The notes under the pieces: generated by a model
Databases searched by the model: none
Told to the model about the DNA's origin: nothing
What the model saw: the letters and a program-made list of their open reading frames with translations, nothing else
Made by a program: the position numbers and the translations under genes
Assembly (NCBI RefSeq): GCF_001649575.2
Contig: NC_051443.1
Span: forward strand, 1,976,787 to 2,040,786
Length of the DNA stretch: 64,000 nucleotides
Reading direction: 5' to 3'
Source of the DNA: Kryptolebias marmoratus
Lineage: Eukaryota > Chordata > Actinopteri > Cyprinodontiformes > Rivulidae
Shown: positions 32,760 to 44,462 of the stretch, one piece after another
Layout: the number at the start of each line of letters is the position of its first letter
Position numbering within the stretch: position 1 is the first letter of the stretch

Positions 32760-34310
32760 AAGTCACGTGATGTCATGTCTATCCATATAAGTCATTGGTG
32801 GTCACATTCTGACATCATCAAAGCCCCGCCCCCTTAGAACAGGAAGTCACTTTTTTTTCTTGGAAAGCTCCATCTCTGACCTCCTTGACCTAATCAAGTC
32901 GATCTTGTGTCAGACGACAGATAACAAGTTGGTCTGACTTGCATTAAAGCACCAATAGTTTTCACTGGAGGGGGTAGCCGTGGCGGCGTGGTGAAGTCAG
33001 CCATCGCGCCGTTGACATACGTTTAGCTTCAAATTCCACATATTTTCAGCATATTGCACCAAACTCACTACAAATCATCGTAGTCCCCCCCCCCCAAGAC
33101 ATCCAATATTTGGTGGGCGTGGCCTAATTCCTTCACAGCACCCCCTAGAAATCTTTAAAGAAGCAGCCCGAAGCCATGTTTTTACTGACGATCATGAAAT
33201 TCGGTACACATGTGCAACTTATCGGGACCTACAAAAAAAGTCTCTTGGAGCCATTTTCTAAACCCTACAGGAAGTCGGCCATCTTGGATCAAAGTTTGGA
33301 TTTTTGCCCGATTTTGGCCGATTACAGCCTCCGCATTTGATCGAACTCCTCCTACAGCTTTTCACANTACAGGCTTCAGAATCACTGAGCTCAGTCTTGA
33401 GACATTGAAGGTCAAAAGTTATCAAAAGCTTTTTGATACATGAAAGCATGTGGGCGTGGCCAAGCCTCAAAATCTGACCATTCGCCATGAAACATCAATG
33501 TGTAATAACTTCCACATACAAGGTCACAGCTTAATGAAACTTTCTGTGTGTCACAACAGATCAAATGTAATCACATTAACGTGGTCAATTTGTGACATCA
33601 CTTGACAGAACAACATGATGCAGAGTCCCTCTCTCAGCTCTGACTGGAGCCTGAATAATGTGGGCGTGACCGAATGGCGAACGCCAATCCCTCGCCGTTT
33701 GCATATGGTTGACTCTAAATCACACATGCATTACCCGATTTGCACCAAACTGGATATGAATGACCTTTGTTAACCTCTGAAGAGGCCAATAGGATTATAT
33801 TGGAACTTTACTCCAGTGCGCCCTCTACATTATTCCAACATATATATCTCCCTGATACCTCATCTAATTGGTACCAGATTTTTTGTGCATCAACAGTGAG
33901 CACTGCTAGGCACATTGGTGTTGCAGTTTCATGACTGACATCAGTTAAGCCCCGCCCACAGAGAAAGAGAATTGAGGATTATTTGCTGACTCCTGCTGGT
34001 TTCTCCCTGTGTATGATGAAAGATTGAAACTGTATCCACAAACTCTTGATAACCACACATGACATGTTCAAAAGCCCACAGGAAGTCCTCGCCAATCCTT
34101 TGCCACAAAACAGGAAGTGACCATAGCTCCTGTCTGGAAAGTCGGGAGGCGATTTGAGACGTTCGCCAAAAGCCCCACCTAGTGGACGGTGTGGGTACAG
34201 CGCAGAGGCGTATGAGACGGTCGCTTGACCTCCCGCAGTTGCAAGGCCGGAGCGGCGCTGAGCTGCGAGGGCCGCCCAACGCTGCTTGCAGCTTTAATTT
34301 GCTATTGGTT
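32760..34310. repeat. Large dispersed fish repeat (family M), copy 1
   Basis: It begins near GATGTCATGTCTATCCATAT, an 18-base core plus flank shared with 40906-40940. It contains repeated 'GTGGGCGTGGC' phrases, stock phrases such as ATTCGGTACACATGTG, AAGTCGGCCATCTTGGATC, TTTGCACCAAACTGG and AAGCCCCGCCCACAG, and ends with CAACGCTGCTTGCAGCTTTA. I know this ending from an abundant fish repeat. No credible ORF. Confidence 0.6.
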
Positions 34311-36029
34311 CCCTGAAAGTTCATCTTGTCCTCCTGTTAGCTAAAGGTAATGCCTAAAGTATAATATGCTTACTTTATTCATGATAAAAGTTCATATTGC
34401 TGAGGTTAAAGTAAAAAAAAAATGCTTTGTTACGTTATCTAGTGTCCCATGTGTTTGGATTGAGAACCATCATGTTGTTGTCACATTGAGATTGGTGAGC
34501 ATATTCTACGGCTTTCATTTGGGTTTGTTCTGCTTAGCATATTGTTGTTGAATAATAGCTTTTATCTGAGGTATTTAAATAATCAAATGTAAACTTTCAC
34601 TGATTCTGGGTAGAATTTAATGTTTTAATATTGTTTTTGAAAAATGATTTTGCAGTTTACAAAGTGAATTGATAATACTGTATTGTAGAATAAGAGAATT
34701 GTTTTATTGCAGATCTGAGTGATTTAATAACAAATTGATATCAACTATGATGTCTACAGAAACATGATTTATAGATTATAGCTAGAACAGCTTCATAAAA
34801 ATTTTATTATTCTGCTGGTCCTATCTGTTGACAGGTCAGGTTTTTTGGGGGTTTTTTTTAATGCTGGATTGTTCCTGAGGCGGATTCCCTCGGTGACGTT
34901 GATGGTGAACCTTCCCACTTGGACCTAGAGAAGGAGAACTGGATCCCCTTCTTTTCCATTTGAAGTCCTGCTGCACCCTCCGGGGTGGTAGGCTTGGATC
35001 ATTCACATCTTCACACACAGTTGGTTATGTGTGAAGCCACTGACTGACATTTCTTCACTCCTATTGTTTTAATTGGGACCTGTATAACAAACTGCTGTGT
35101 AGGAAATTCTACTCATGTGAATGTTGTTTGAGTCAAACTTCTGTTGGAACTGAAATGGATTAATCTGGTTTCCATTACAATTTAGAACTCCGGTTATCAG
35201 GGTGCACCCAAAAGATTTAGACCTGAGAATTAGCACTTGGCCAAGCATTACTATTGATTTATGTATTTTGTGTAATTTTATTTTCTATAATTGTGAGTTT
35301 TGTGCAAATTTTCATCAATTTTGTGGTGTAGCTCACTATAGCCAGTTTGTTCTTAAAATTCATCTAACTGCCTTGTGTCTCATTTAAACACCCACTGTGC
35401 TCCAATAGCCGAACCTATTGGCCCATTGATTTAATATATCTAATAATTTTTGCTCGGGTGTTACTTGTAATACCCTTTTCAAGATGGACTTTTCAAGAAA
35501 AGCTGGACATTGTGAAGAAGCCAAAAACATGATGCATCCCTTCATCATTGGCAGTGGGCGAGAACAAAGAGAAATTAAACATATGTCTTTATTTCAGAGA
35601 ACATGGGGAGAAACATCAGAGAGCCTTCATTACTGGTTCATGTAGGTTTGATAGGTAAGAAGCCTTGCTGGTCTTCTTGTGAGTCATACAAACAAAAGCA
35701 ATGTGCAGTGATTCATAACTGAAACCATATTATTGTTAATCCATATTTGTTTTCAATATTCATCACATTCTCTTTTCAACAGATTTCTTTCTCCTCCTAA
35801 ATTTCTAACAGAGGCAGGGCAGTTAATAAGATGACTGATTAGCCAGCTGATATCTGCCATGTTTTAAATAATCAGTTATCAGCCATGCTCATTCATACTT
35901 AGCAAAAAAAAAAAAAAAAGAAAGAAGATGCAGCAGCCCTCTGTTTAGTTCTTTTCAGGGGGAATGCTCCTCGGTTTAAATGCATTTTAACTGTCCAAGT
36001 TCTCCTTAGTGCTGATAAATAAATGTTTA
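34311..36029. other. Unassigned sequence
   Basis: AT-rich. An A-run lies at 35906-35920. No gene or repeat recognised. Confidence 0.4.
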
Positions 36030-36660
36030 GTTAAGCAATAAATTTGTTGGTCTTCTTCCACAATAGTAAGAAAACCCACAAATGATGTAACTGGAGCCAT
36101 AAAGCCCAAGTTTTTTTTTCTGTCAGTAGTGGAGCTCTCCTGTGTCTTCTTCCATGGAGCACATTATGATTCAAAATGTGATGGATGGTGTGATCAGAAA
36201 GCGATGCAACTTGGCTTTGGAGTTCAACTTGAATAGTTTTAGATGGTTTTAATGACTTATTCTCACTATCCACATTGTCCATCTGATCAACCTGGAGTTG
36301 CATTTTCTCTTGCATCCATGTCCTGGGAGGTTGGCTACAGTCCCATGAATGTTATGCTTTTTTAATAATCTTGGCAGCTGTGGTCAGAGGAACAAGCAGC
36401 CGCTTAGAGGTGGTCTTGTAGCCTTTACCTTTAACATACATATCTATGATCTCCTTGCCAAGATTTTCAGAAAAGCTCTTACCATTGCTTTTTCTGCTAA
36501 ATATTTAGTGTGGTGAACACAGCCAAACCAAACTACCCAGTGACATTTTTGTTTCTTTTAAATAGGCTGAATGTCTGATGAAAAGCTTGAAGGCACTTGT
36601 GAGACTGATTAAAGTCAAACAGTTTGAAACATGACTAGAAAGACAAGATTAATAGTCTCT
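36030..36660. repeat. DNA-transposon-like remnant sharing a block with 38.7 kb
   Basis: The block with GTGTGGTGAACACAGCC, AACTACCCAGTGACATTTTT, TTTAAATAGGCTGAATGTC and GGCACTTGTGAGACTGATTA resembles 38755-38885 (GTGTGGTACACACCAT, TTTAAATAGGCAGACTGACT, GACCCCTGTGATGCTGATTA). Open frames are short and antisense ones look random. Probably a Tc1/mariner-type remnant. Confidence 0.45.
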
Positions 36661-36740
36661 TTAAGGGTACCAAGAAATCTGTCCATGCTATTTTATTATA
36701 ACTTTTTAAAATAAACTACAACAAATTTCTTTTCACAGAC

Positions 36741-37058
36741 CAGTGGTTCCCAAACTTTCCGCCTCTGACCTAGAAAATAACAGTTCCATAGGCTTGTGAT
36801 CCCAAATTTTTTGCCAATTTAAGTATACAAACTTTGTTGATAATAGTATTAAACAAAGACCTAGTAACAACACAAATACAATTATGATACTATTTTTAAT
36901 TAAATAATGATATTTATTCTTCATAACAATATTGATGAAAATATGCTACTAGAAATAAATTTTACATTTAAGTTGATTACTGGAGATTTTCTGAGGACCA
37001 TCAATTGGGTCTTTTATGACCCAGAGTGAGGTCCTGACCTCCACTTTAGAAACCACTG
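36741..37058. mobile_element. hAT-type MITE
   Basis: The left end CAGTGGTTCCCAAACTTTCC and the right end, reversed, CAGTGGTTTCTAAAGTGGAG form imperfect terminal inverted repeats of about 20 bp. The unit is 318 bp, AT-rich and non-coding. CAGTGGTTCCCAAACTT is a common hAT terminus. The flanking 8-mers do not match, so the duplication has decayed or the ends are slightly misplaced. Confidence 0.65.
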
Positions 37059-38569
37059 CATTAAAAAATTGCTTTTTAATGAGAAAGGACACATTGGTTC
37101 AATACTCTATGTAAAGGTACCAACAAGTTAATCCATGTCTGTACATTATTTTTTTTTAATAAAGAAAAAAAACATAAATAAATAAAAATCAGCAATGTAT
37201 ATATCAGCCATCAGCTGCCCTGAGTTCTAAAAATTGACACCAGAAATAGCCCAAAAACTGCAATCAGTAAATACATCTTTGTAAAAGTTTTCTTTAAACT
37301 TTAAGCAAGTTGCAACAAAAGTAAAGGATATATAACATTATTAAACAACTCTGCTTGCACCACAGTTGTCATATCCTGACTGATTATGTGACTTTTAAAC
37401 TGTTTTAATAAGTTTATATATGACTTACATTGTTTGTTAGATTCTTTGCAAGCCAAATAAATTCCTGCCTTTATTTGACAATTAAGTAAATAAAACTGAT
37501 TATTTTGTCATCTGTGTAAAACCTGTGTCTCAACATAATAATTAGCATCTTATTATTATCACATTGACTAAAGACAGTGTTAATATATGAAATGAATACT
37601 TGAGAGACCACTTCATGTCACATGCTCTCCAAATCTAATTCTTAGTCTTCATTAGGAAACTAACAGCTGAAGAAAACCCAACACCAGTCCATTCAGATTG
37701 TTCACATACTGAATGTGTTCAGGTCCAGTGTGTCCGTGTGAGTGCTGCACAGCAGGAAGCTGAATTTAGCTTCAGACTCTGGTCTTATATTTTCATCTAA
37801 TTCAATAGAACTAAATGGCGCCTGTTGGTAAGAAGGGCGGTCATTTTGATAGAAGAACGGGAATGATCAAAAACAACAGCTTTTGTATTTTCATTTTGCA
37901 GAACGGTAAAAGAGTGCGAGTGGCCTATTCTGGGGATGTTGGGACTAGAAGGGAACAATCAGGGCCAGGCCTTCACTGCCCTCTTATTTGTGCTTCTTGG
38001 TGAGTGAATTGAAACTTGAATGGAGTGGAAACACAAGGGAAGTTTTTGTCTAAACAACTGCTGTTATTGTCAGAAACAACAACCCTGATGTTATCCATCC
38101 AGTTCCCAGATCTTTGTCGCTCTGACTGACCTTCAGTTTGACTGGAAACACAATTGTTGGTAGCAGAAGTACTTCAGTTCAAGCAGATAACAAACGTCAG
38201 TATAAATGGAGTTTAACTTCTCAGACTGCCACTTTTAACCTTGTGGACTTCATCAAATCATCTGTGGAGATCACTTTAACTTATTTCTCTTTTTCTAAAA
38301 TTCATTAGTTGTACAATTATTTAGAAATTGTAGTGATTTACACAAAATTTAAAGAAAATGAGTCACATTTGGTGAAACAAAATCACTTGACATAAAACTT
38401 AATTATTGTTTAATTTATTGGAATTTTATGTCACATTTGGGCCTTGTCATCATTATTGTGTAAAGGCTGATTTAACATTCACACAATAATAATGCATATT
38501 TAGTTTTGTGGTTTTTATTTTTACGTTTTAACAATCAAAGTACTTCTAAACTTTGCACTGTTTTAGCCA
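37059..38569. other. Unassigned sequence
   Basis: AT-rich. One small GC-richer open stretch at 37815-38000 ends at GCTTCTTG/GTGAGTG, a fair splice donor, but I see no acceptor or family. Confidence 0.35.
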
Positions 38570-38735
38570 CCGATATATCAAAATGTCCAGCTCATTCAGG
38601 AGATGGGTGCTATGACTTTTAGTTTTTGTAGCTTTTATGTACCTTTTAAATATTTAGGTTTATTTACAAATATTTTTTACAAATATTAAAATACAGTGAG
38701 ATCCTTTCAGTTCATTCAAAACCACTGTCATCTCA
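38570..38735 (+). repeat. Repeat module X, isolated copy
   Basis: ATATCAAAATGTCCAGCTC, GTGCTATGACTTTTAG, CAGTGAGATCC and TCATTCAAAA match 50765-50900 and the reverse of 62040-62200 in order. Confidence 0.6.
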
Positions 38736-38754
38736 TTTCTCCTGAGCTTTCTGT

Positions 38755-38885
38755 GCTCCATGTTCAGTGTGGTACACACCATATTACCAAACAGCACTGT
38801 GACTACATTTCACCATTTAAATAGGCAGACTGACTGATTACAAGACTGAAGACCCCTGTGATGCTGATTACAAATTTTGGCTCAT
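38755..38885. repeat. DNA-transposon-like block shared with 36.5 kb
   Basis: Same phrase order as 36505-36610: GTGTGGT..ACAC, CAGTGTGACTAC-type stretch, TTTAAATAGGC, CTGTGATGCTGATTA. Confidence 0.45.
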
Positions 38886-39059
38886 TATCTGTAAAACTGA
38901 CTTACTCCTGAGGCTGTGGGTTTGAGCTCAGGCGGTGACAAAAAAGGGATCTGGCATAAAACATTTGCCAAATCTTTTGTTCAAGTTTGTTTGCTGTGGC
39001 TACCCCCACAGAGGGGAGCAGGTGAAAGAAAAACAGCAACAACATGTATAAAAGTTATA

Positions 39060-39190
39060 GCCATTTTCATGTTTGCCAAAGCTGAATACATCATCTTGAA
39101 TCACATTGACTCCAAAAGTCAATCAGTTGTAGAGCTACATCCAGTAATTATTTTCTGAGAGTTTTATTCAACAGAATTTAAAGGCCCAAT
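39060..39190 (-). repeat. Dispersed repeat family R, partial copy 6
   Basis: On the plus strand TCAATCAGTTGTAGAGCTAC, CCAGTAATTATTTTCTGAGA and GTTTTATTCAA are the reverse of the family's AACTCTCAGAAAGTAAT..GTACATCTACAACTGATT block. Confidence 0.6.
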
Positions 39191-40102
39191 ATAATGATGT
39201 TGTCTCATTGTTTATCAGCCGTTGATCTGTTGAGGTTTCTGCTCTTTATCAGTTCTGTCTTTGTGTCGGTCTCCAACTGCTGTGAAAAGCTGCCAAGGAT
39301 TTGAATTTCTATAAAGTGTGATGAGCTGTCGACTCTTCCTCTGTCAGGGCTCAAGTATCAGCACATTCCTGGCTGCAGAATGATCTGAACAATTTGAATG
39401 TTTTCAGAGGCAGACACCATCTTGTTTAGAATTCCAGTCTTTACTGAGGCCTTATGGACATACCAGAGAGGGGAATCAAAGATGGCACCCATTTGTGTGT
39501 CCCTCATGACCTGTTCTCTCTGAAAATTTCTGTCATATTTTCACATAGCTTTGTCATGGCTATGAAAACAAAAATGTGGGGCAACGTCAGAGACACAGTG
39601 CTGATTCATCAGAGGTACTTCAGTGCCAGCTCAAGGGTGACAGACACACAAAAACCACTTGGAAAAGCAAGAGGAGGAGATGAGTTGTGACACCAATAGG
39701 GTTAGCAGCTCATAATAATACGGTGTGGAACGGCGTAACTTTGCAGGGAGGGGCACCTCACCACAGATGGGGTATTAGAAGTGCAAAAGTGGTCAGCAGA
39801 CGAGCTGAGAAAATGTCAGCTTCTGGTTTAACACATATGGAAGCATCTAATTAAACAAAATGTTTTCCCATCTTGGAACTCAGAGTTTTGATTGTAAAGT
39901 AAACTAACAGAAGAGGTGGGTGATAAATTTATAACCTCACAGCGACATAGGAGGTTCTTTCTCAGAAACATAAAACATCTTGTGGCTTTCTGGTATTCAC
40001 TAATACCAAAGACTGTATTCCAGCTTTATTTAACACTCATTTCAGCTCTTTTTTTCTTTCATTCTTTTAAATGCAGCTATTTTTACAGAAGCATCTACCT
40101 AC
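39191..40102. other. Unassigned sequence
   Basis: No gene, RNA or recognised repeat. Confidence 0.4.
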
Positions 40103-40106
40103 CTAT

Positions 40107-40663
40107 GCAGGGTTTCCCCCAGTGTAGAGAAATATTTTGGTGGCAGGGTAGGGAAAGCCTGGCGACCCGCCAGGATAAGCTCCGCTTGTTTATTGTAAAA
40201 TATGTCATTTTTTTTCACCTGCATCAACTTGTCTCGTTGATCACCGCGCGAGTGTGTGTGCGCCAACAGTGACGCAATCACGCTGTCCCCGCCTCTGCAG
40301 GAAGGCCCCGAGTGGTGTCACGCCGTGCTCCATTCAAAATGGACGATTTCGGTGCTCCAGTGGAGCTGGTTTGCCTGTATCAGCATTTCTATGATCTCTC
40401 TATGAGAGATCACAAGGATAATCAAACAGTTCAAAACTAATGGAAGGAGATTACTGCTGCAGCCGATAAAAAGGAGTTTTTATAGAAATATTCGTCCTAT
40501 GATGGTCGAATCACAGCTAAAGCTAATAAATCAATAAAAGTCAACTGAATGCTTTAAGTTTAAACATCCTCTCTGTATCACAGCCAGAAACACAACAGCT
40601 CTTCCTCCTGAATACATGCAGCCATATTTGATGTGACAACCATCTGCTCTCTTTTTACCGTAT
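40107..40663 (+). mobile_element. DNA transposon copy 1 with GCAGGGTTTCCCCCAG terminus
   Basis: The left terminus GCAGGGTTTCCCCCAG (40107-40122) is matched in reverse at 47193-47208 in copy 2. The subterminal region with AGCCTGGCGACCCGCCAGG, AAGCTCCGCTTGTTTATT, AACAGTGACGCAATC and GCTGTCCCCGCC is shared with 45938-46110. It then carries a MADF-like ORF relic and runs through CCATCTGCTCTCTTTTTACC (shared with 46180-46199) into a gap. The right end is lost in the gap. Confidence 0.7.
40339..40485 (+). pseudogene. MADF/Myb-SANT-like DNA-binding domain relic
   Basis: An ATG at 40339 opens PVELVCLYQHFYDLSMRDHK, DNQTVQN, a stop at 40438, then WKEITAAADKKEFL and a second stop at 40483. The pattern 'LV..Y..LYD.S...YKD......WKEI' is that of the MADF domain found in accessory proteins of PIF/Harbinger transposons and in their domesticated descendants. 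It lies about 230 bp inside the terminal repeat. The family assignment is from the motif alone. Confidence 0.55.
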
Positions 40664-40859
40664 NNNNNNNNNNNNNNNNNNNNNNNNNNNNNNNNNNNNN
40701 NNNNNNNNNNNNNNNNNNNNNNNNNNNNNNNNNNNNNNNNNNNNNNNNNNNNNNNNNNNNNNNACATGCACTATTGGGCTCATCTTACCCACTAAAAAAT
40801 ATATATTTTGTTAGTCCTCAGCATTGTTTATATAGCCCTGCGCCTTTAAGTATACTGTA

Positions 40860-41560
40860 GCAAGATGGCGCCGCTTTCGCCGCATCTCGGCCCGAGCCTT
40901 TAAAGCGGCGTGTCATGTCTATCCATATAAGTCATTGGTGACCACATAGGATAGTCGGGAATCCAACATGGATGACTCATGCCAAAATTGGTGCAATTTG
41001 GTCTTTCCATGTGAAAGTTATATCGTTTTGAAATTTATGGCGCAAAGGCGAACTTTGAGGCCTGGCTCCACCCCTTCAGCATACTCGAAAATGCACTGTT
41101 TTGATAACTTTTACTCCCCCGTCCCTCAACTGCATACTGACCAAGTTTGAAACCAATCACTCAAAATCCCTAGGAGGAGTTCGGTAAAGTCAGAGGTGTG
41201 CCAAAATCAAAAATGACCAAAAATTGCACTTTGACCCAAAATGGCCGCCTCCCTGTACATTTTAGGACATACCTCCAAGAGACTTTTTTTCTTGATTTGA
41301 GGTGTTCTACCTACGTACCGAGTTACAGATGTCTACGATGTACGGTTTGTTCTGTCTCACGTTAGGTGGTGCTGTAGAGCAGTTTGGCCACGCCCATTTT
41401 TGATTCCATTAAAATACTAAAATTTCTTGCAGGGGACAATTTTCGGTGAAATTTGGTGACTTTTTGAATATGTTTAGACCTCCAAATTTGCGCTTCTAGA
41501 ACATCTTAAGTAACACAGACTATCACGCTGCACAGCTCAGCCGTGTCCTCCTCACGTCTG
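40860..41560. repeat. Large dispersed fish repeat (family M), copy 2
   Basis: It begins after an AAGATGGCGCCGC segment and shares GTCATGTCTATCCATATAAG and TCATTGGTG with 32770-32805. Further phrases such as AAAATGGCCGCCTCCCTG, TGGTGCTGTAGAGC and GGCCACGCCCA are of the same style but the bodies diverge. Confidence 0.5.
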
Positions 41561-42204
41561 ATCTCTCCCACACACCCTAATGCCGCAGACACACAGACAA
41601 AGGGCGGGACCTACAGCGACAGTCTGCATTCTGATTGGTTGATGCACACTGGAACCTAAACGTTCCGACCGGTCAAGTAGGCTACCCAGCTTCCCTAACC
41701 TGTTTCTTAAAGAGCCACCCCCATTTTATGTGGGTTACACCTGAACCAAATCAATTTCTTCTCCTCCTTCAGCCATTATGGGTTGGAAAAACTGCTACTC
41801 CTCCACAGCAAGTCACAAGTCTTTTGGTAGCTCTGACTACTACACTCTCTGACCATCCAACCAAAGGACATGACAATGCCAATGTCAACATGGGCTTGAT
41901 AGATGGCCAAGGTGTTGCCAACTCAAAATCTGATTGGATGAAGCAACGATCTTGGTGCCATTTATTTTAAGCAACCAAGGCCTGCACTATTCTGAAGGCC
42001 TAGAGGCAGATTTCTTTGACAATAGCAAAACATGATGGTTGTAATATCACTGGCTAAAAGCCCTAAAATAAATAAACATTTCTAAAAGCTGCACAACCAA
42101 GTAAAATGTCTTTACTCTCCCTACTCCCAGTGTTTATACATGAAATCATTGACTTGTGGTTTTCTTTCCTTTTCTTCCCATTGAAACTACACCTGGACCA
42201 GCCC
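41561..42204. other. Unassigned sequence
   Basis: Moderate GC with an open frame at 41635-41970 that lacks family or splice support. Possibly part of an unrecognised element. Confidence 0.35.
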
Positions 42205-42545
42205 TGTGTCTTTTTTGTCCTTCCTCCTGAGCCTGGTTCTGGTTCTGCAGGAGGTTTCTTTCTGTTAAAAAGGAGTCATTCCTTTCCACTGTCACCAATG
42301 TTGTTTCTCAGGATGTGGATTGTGAAGAAAGAAAGATCTGATGCAATCTGCATGCTTCTTTAGATACATAACTTTTACTAATTGGCATTTCATAATGTAC
42401 TGTATGTGAATGCACTAGATTAAAATTAGACTGAATTGACTGTAATTGGATTTAAATCTGATTTGAGCTTTTTTATAGTGCCCTAAGATGACTTGTTGTT
42501 AATCAGCATTATATACTGTAAATAATCTGAACTGAATTGATATTT
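42205..42545 (+). repeat. Common fish repeat (LINE 3'-UTR-like), plus copy
   Basis: CCTGAGCCTGGTTCTG, GCAGGAGGTTTCTTTCTGTT, AAAAAGGAGTCATTCC, CCACTGTCACCAATG and the end CTGAACTGAATTGATA match a very abundant fish repeat that ends in AATTGAATTG-type tails. Confidence 0.65.
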
Positions 42546-43074
42546 GACAATCAAAGAAATGTTAATAATGAACTGCTTGTGGGATTGCACAGCATTTTCA
42601 CCCTTCCATAACTTGTAACACAAACTGAGATGATGTGCTTAATTTTGACCTGCTTCATCTTTCAAAAGTCAACTTTGCAGGAGAGATGATTTTCTAAGAT
42701 TTAATTTGTATCAAATGGTTTTGAAGAACGTGTGGTAAACTTTCATCACAGAGGCTTTCTTCAGAATAAATCAAACATTGTATCAAATGCAGATTTACAT
42801 GCTATTGTTTTTATACTTGGTAGGGAAAACTGTGGGAAACCACAAAGTACAAACTCAGATTTCTCAGATGTCAGTGAAATACCATGAAAATGAACACAAA
42901 CAGGAGAAAATTCAACTACAACGATGTGTTCTGCTAAAATTTACAAACTAACTAATAAGGTAGCTCAAAGAAAACAGTATTTATCACAATATGTAGCACA
43001 CTGTTGTACAAATCTACTATTCCTCAAGTCTTTTTTTCCAGCACTGGTTATTCAGTTTTGGATAATCAGCACTG
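42546..43074. other. Unassigned AT-rich sequence
   Basis: Nothing recognised. Confidence 0.4.
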
Positions 43075-43345
43075 AATATATTATTTATATAGTTCCAATT
43101 CACAACAAAACTCACCTCAGGGCAGTAATGGGAGGGGGGTGATAGTGTCAACAGGAAGAAACTTCCAGCAGAACCAGACTCAGGAAGGGCGGCCATCTGC
43201 CTCAACCAGCTGGGGTTTGAGAGGACAAACTCTCAAACAATAGCAGCAATAATTACATGTATAAACATGAAGCATAGAGAAAGTAAAGACAGCAGAGTGA
43301 GAAAAATGGTCAGTGCGTCCAGCAGTCCAAGCTGCATAACTAAGG
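43075..43345 (-). repeat. Common fish repeat (LINE 3'-UTR-like), minus copy
   Basis: TATATAGTTCCAATTCACAA, CTCAGGGCAGTAATGGGAGG, ACAGGAAGAAACTTCCAGC and AGAACCAGACTCAGGAAG are the reverse of the family seen at 42205-42545, in the right order. The two copies face each other about 0.5 kb apart. Confidence 0.65.
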
Positions 43346-43407
43346 GACAGCTTAAGAAACCCAAGCCAACCCTAACTATAGGATTCATCAAGTCTTAAGT
43401 CTAATCT

Positions 43408-43640
43408 TAAAGGGGACCTATTATGAAATTTCCCTTTTTGCATGTTTTTGTACTTCCATTTGGGTATCTACTGCTTCTAGAAACAACCCAAGCACAAAAG
43501 AAAAAAACAAAACAAAAAAATGAACACCCAGCCATTTTATGGTGTTTGCAAAAAGACCTGTTTTAAAGACCTCAGGATTATTGCGTCACAATCGTTGTTA
43601 CCTAGCAACCCCAAGCAAAGCCCAGATAGAATATTTTAGA
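43408..43640 (+). mobile_element. DNA transposon terminus (TTAAAGGGGACCTATTATG type)
   Basis: TTAAAGGGGACCTATTATGA followed by ATTTCCCTTTTTGCATG is a terminus I recognise from abundant fish DNA elements. TTGCGTCACAATCGTTG and TTACCTAGCAACC farther in also fit. Only one end is visible. Confidence 0.5.
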
Positions 43641-44099
43641 ACATAGGAGAAGATTCCTCAAGCTTATTTGACCAAATTCAAGAAAATTCTTGCTAAATCT
43701 AAACAATTCAAGATGATCTTCATCAAACTGAAAATATTTTACAACAATTTATTATCTTTTTTGTTTTGTTTAAACTTATTTGTCATGTTTTGAAAACCAA
43801 ATTTTCATGACCACAACTTTGGCAAATTTTCTTAACTTGAAAATCAAGCGCAACTGTTGTTTCATTGTAAATGGGCAAATTTGTAAATTCACTATCCCAA
43901 TTAAAAAAGAGATGCTTTGAAACCAAAATGCTGTTGTTTTTTGTATGTTTTTAGTTATAAAGAACTGGGAAATTATAGTTTTAACACAAGAACAAGACAA
44001 AAGTGAACTTTTGTTACCTGATCTTATGTACCTTACATTTGAGTTAAGTAAAACAAAACAAAAAAAACTTTAAATAGAGATTGTTTTTTAAATTTAATA
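43641..44099. other. Unassigned AT-rich sequence
   Basis: No feature recognised; immediately upstream of the putative promoter. Confidence 0.4.
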
Positions 44100-44123
44100 G
44101 TCCCCACCCCTGGGGGCAAGCAG

Positions 44124-44130
44124 TATAAAT
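44124..44130 (+). promoter_or_regulatory. Candidate TATA box
   Basis: TATAAAT lies about 30 bp before the start of a GC-richer, CpG-containing segment that ends in a good splice donor. It fits a plus-strand core promoter with a start near 44155. This is a prediction from position and composition only. Confidence 0.4.
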
Positions 44131-44154
44131 CCCAACCTTCCACTATTTATTTGT

Positions 44155-44462
44155 TTTTTATCTGAAAGTAAACAGCACATTTCCAGTGACAGAGTGACGT
44201 CCAGCCTGAGCTGCAGAGGCAGGGGGCTGTCCAGAGGGGGGCGGGGCTGACGGGGCAGTCCGCCTGTCTGTCTGTCTGCCTGTCTGCCTGTCTGTCCTCC
44301 TGTCTGTCTGCCTGGCCAGGGGAGGAGGAGGAGGGCTGAGCCATTCATTCTTCTGTGGCCCCGGAGAAAACGTGGAGGAGGATGAACAGACTCTGACGAC
44401 GAAAAGACTCGAGCAGCGAGCGAGCTGGAGAACTGAGAGTCCACCCGGTTCTTCAGAGTACG
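44155..44462 (+). other. Candidate non-coding first exon of a host gene
   Basis: The segment is clearly GC-richer than its flanks and contains GGGGCGGGGCTGACGGGGC and GAGCAGCGAGCGAGCTGG. It ends GAGTACG before the donor GTAAGA (44463). Its only ATG opens MNRL and stops, so it would be 5' UTR. A (CTGT/CTGC)n tract lies within it. It is not a repeat that I recognise. The gene is unknown; the next exon could be far downstream, as large first introns are common. Confidence 0.45.
44263..44314. repeat. (CTGT/CTGC)n microsatellite
   Basis: CTGT and CTGC tetramers with a few interruptions, inside the putative first exon. Confidence 0.9.

Noticed and set aside
36741..37058. 8-bp duplication around the hAT-type MITE
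   Set aside because: TCACAGAC and CATTAAAA do not match; I kept the element on its terminal repeats alone.
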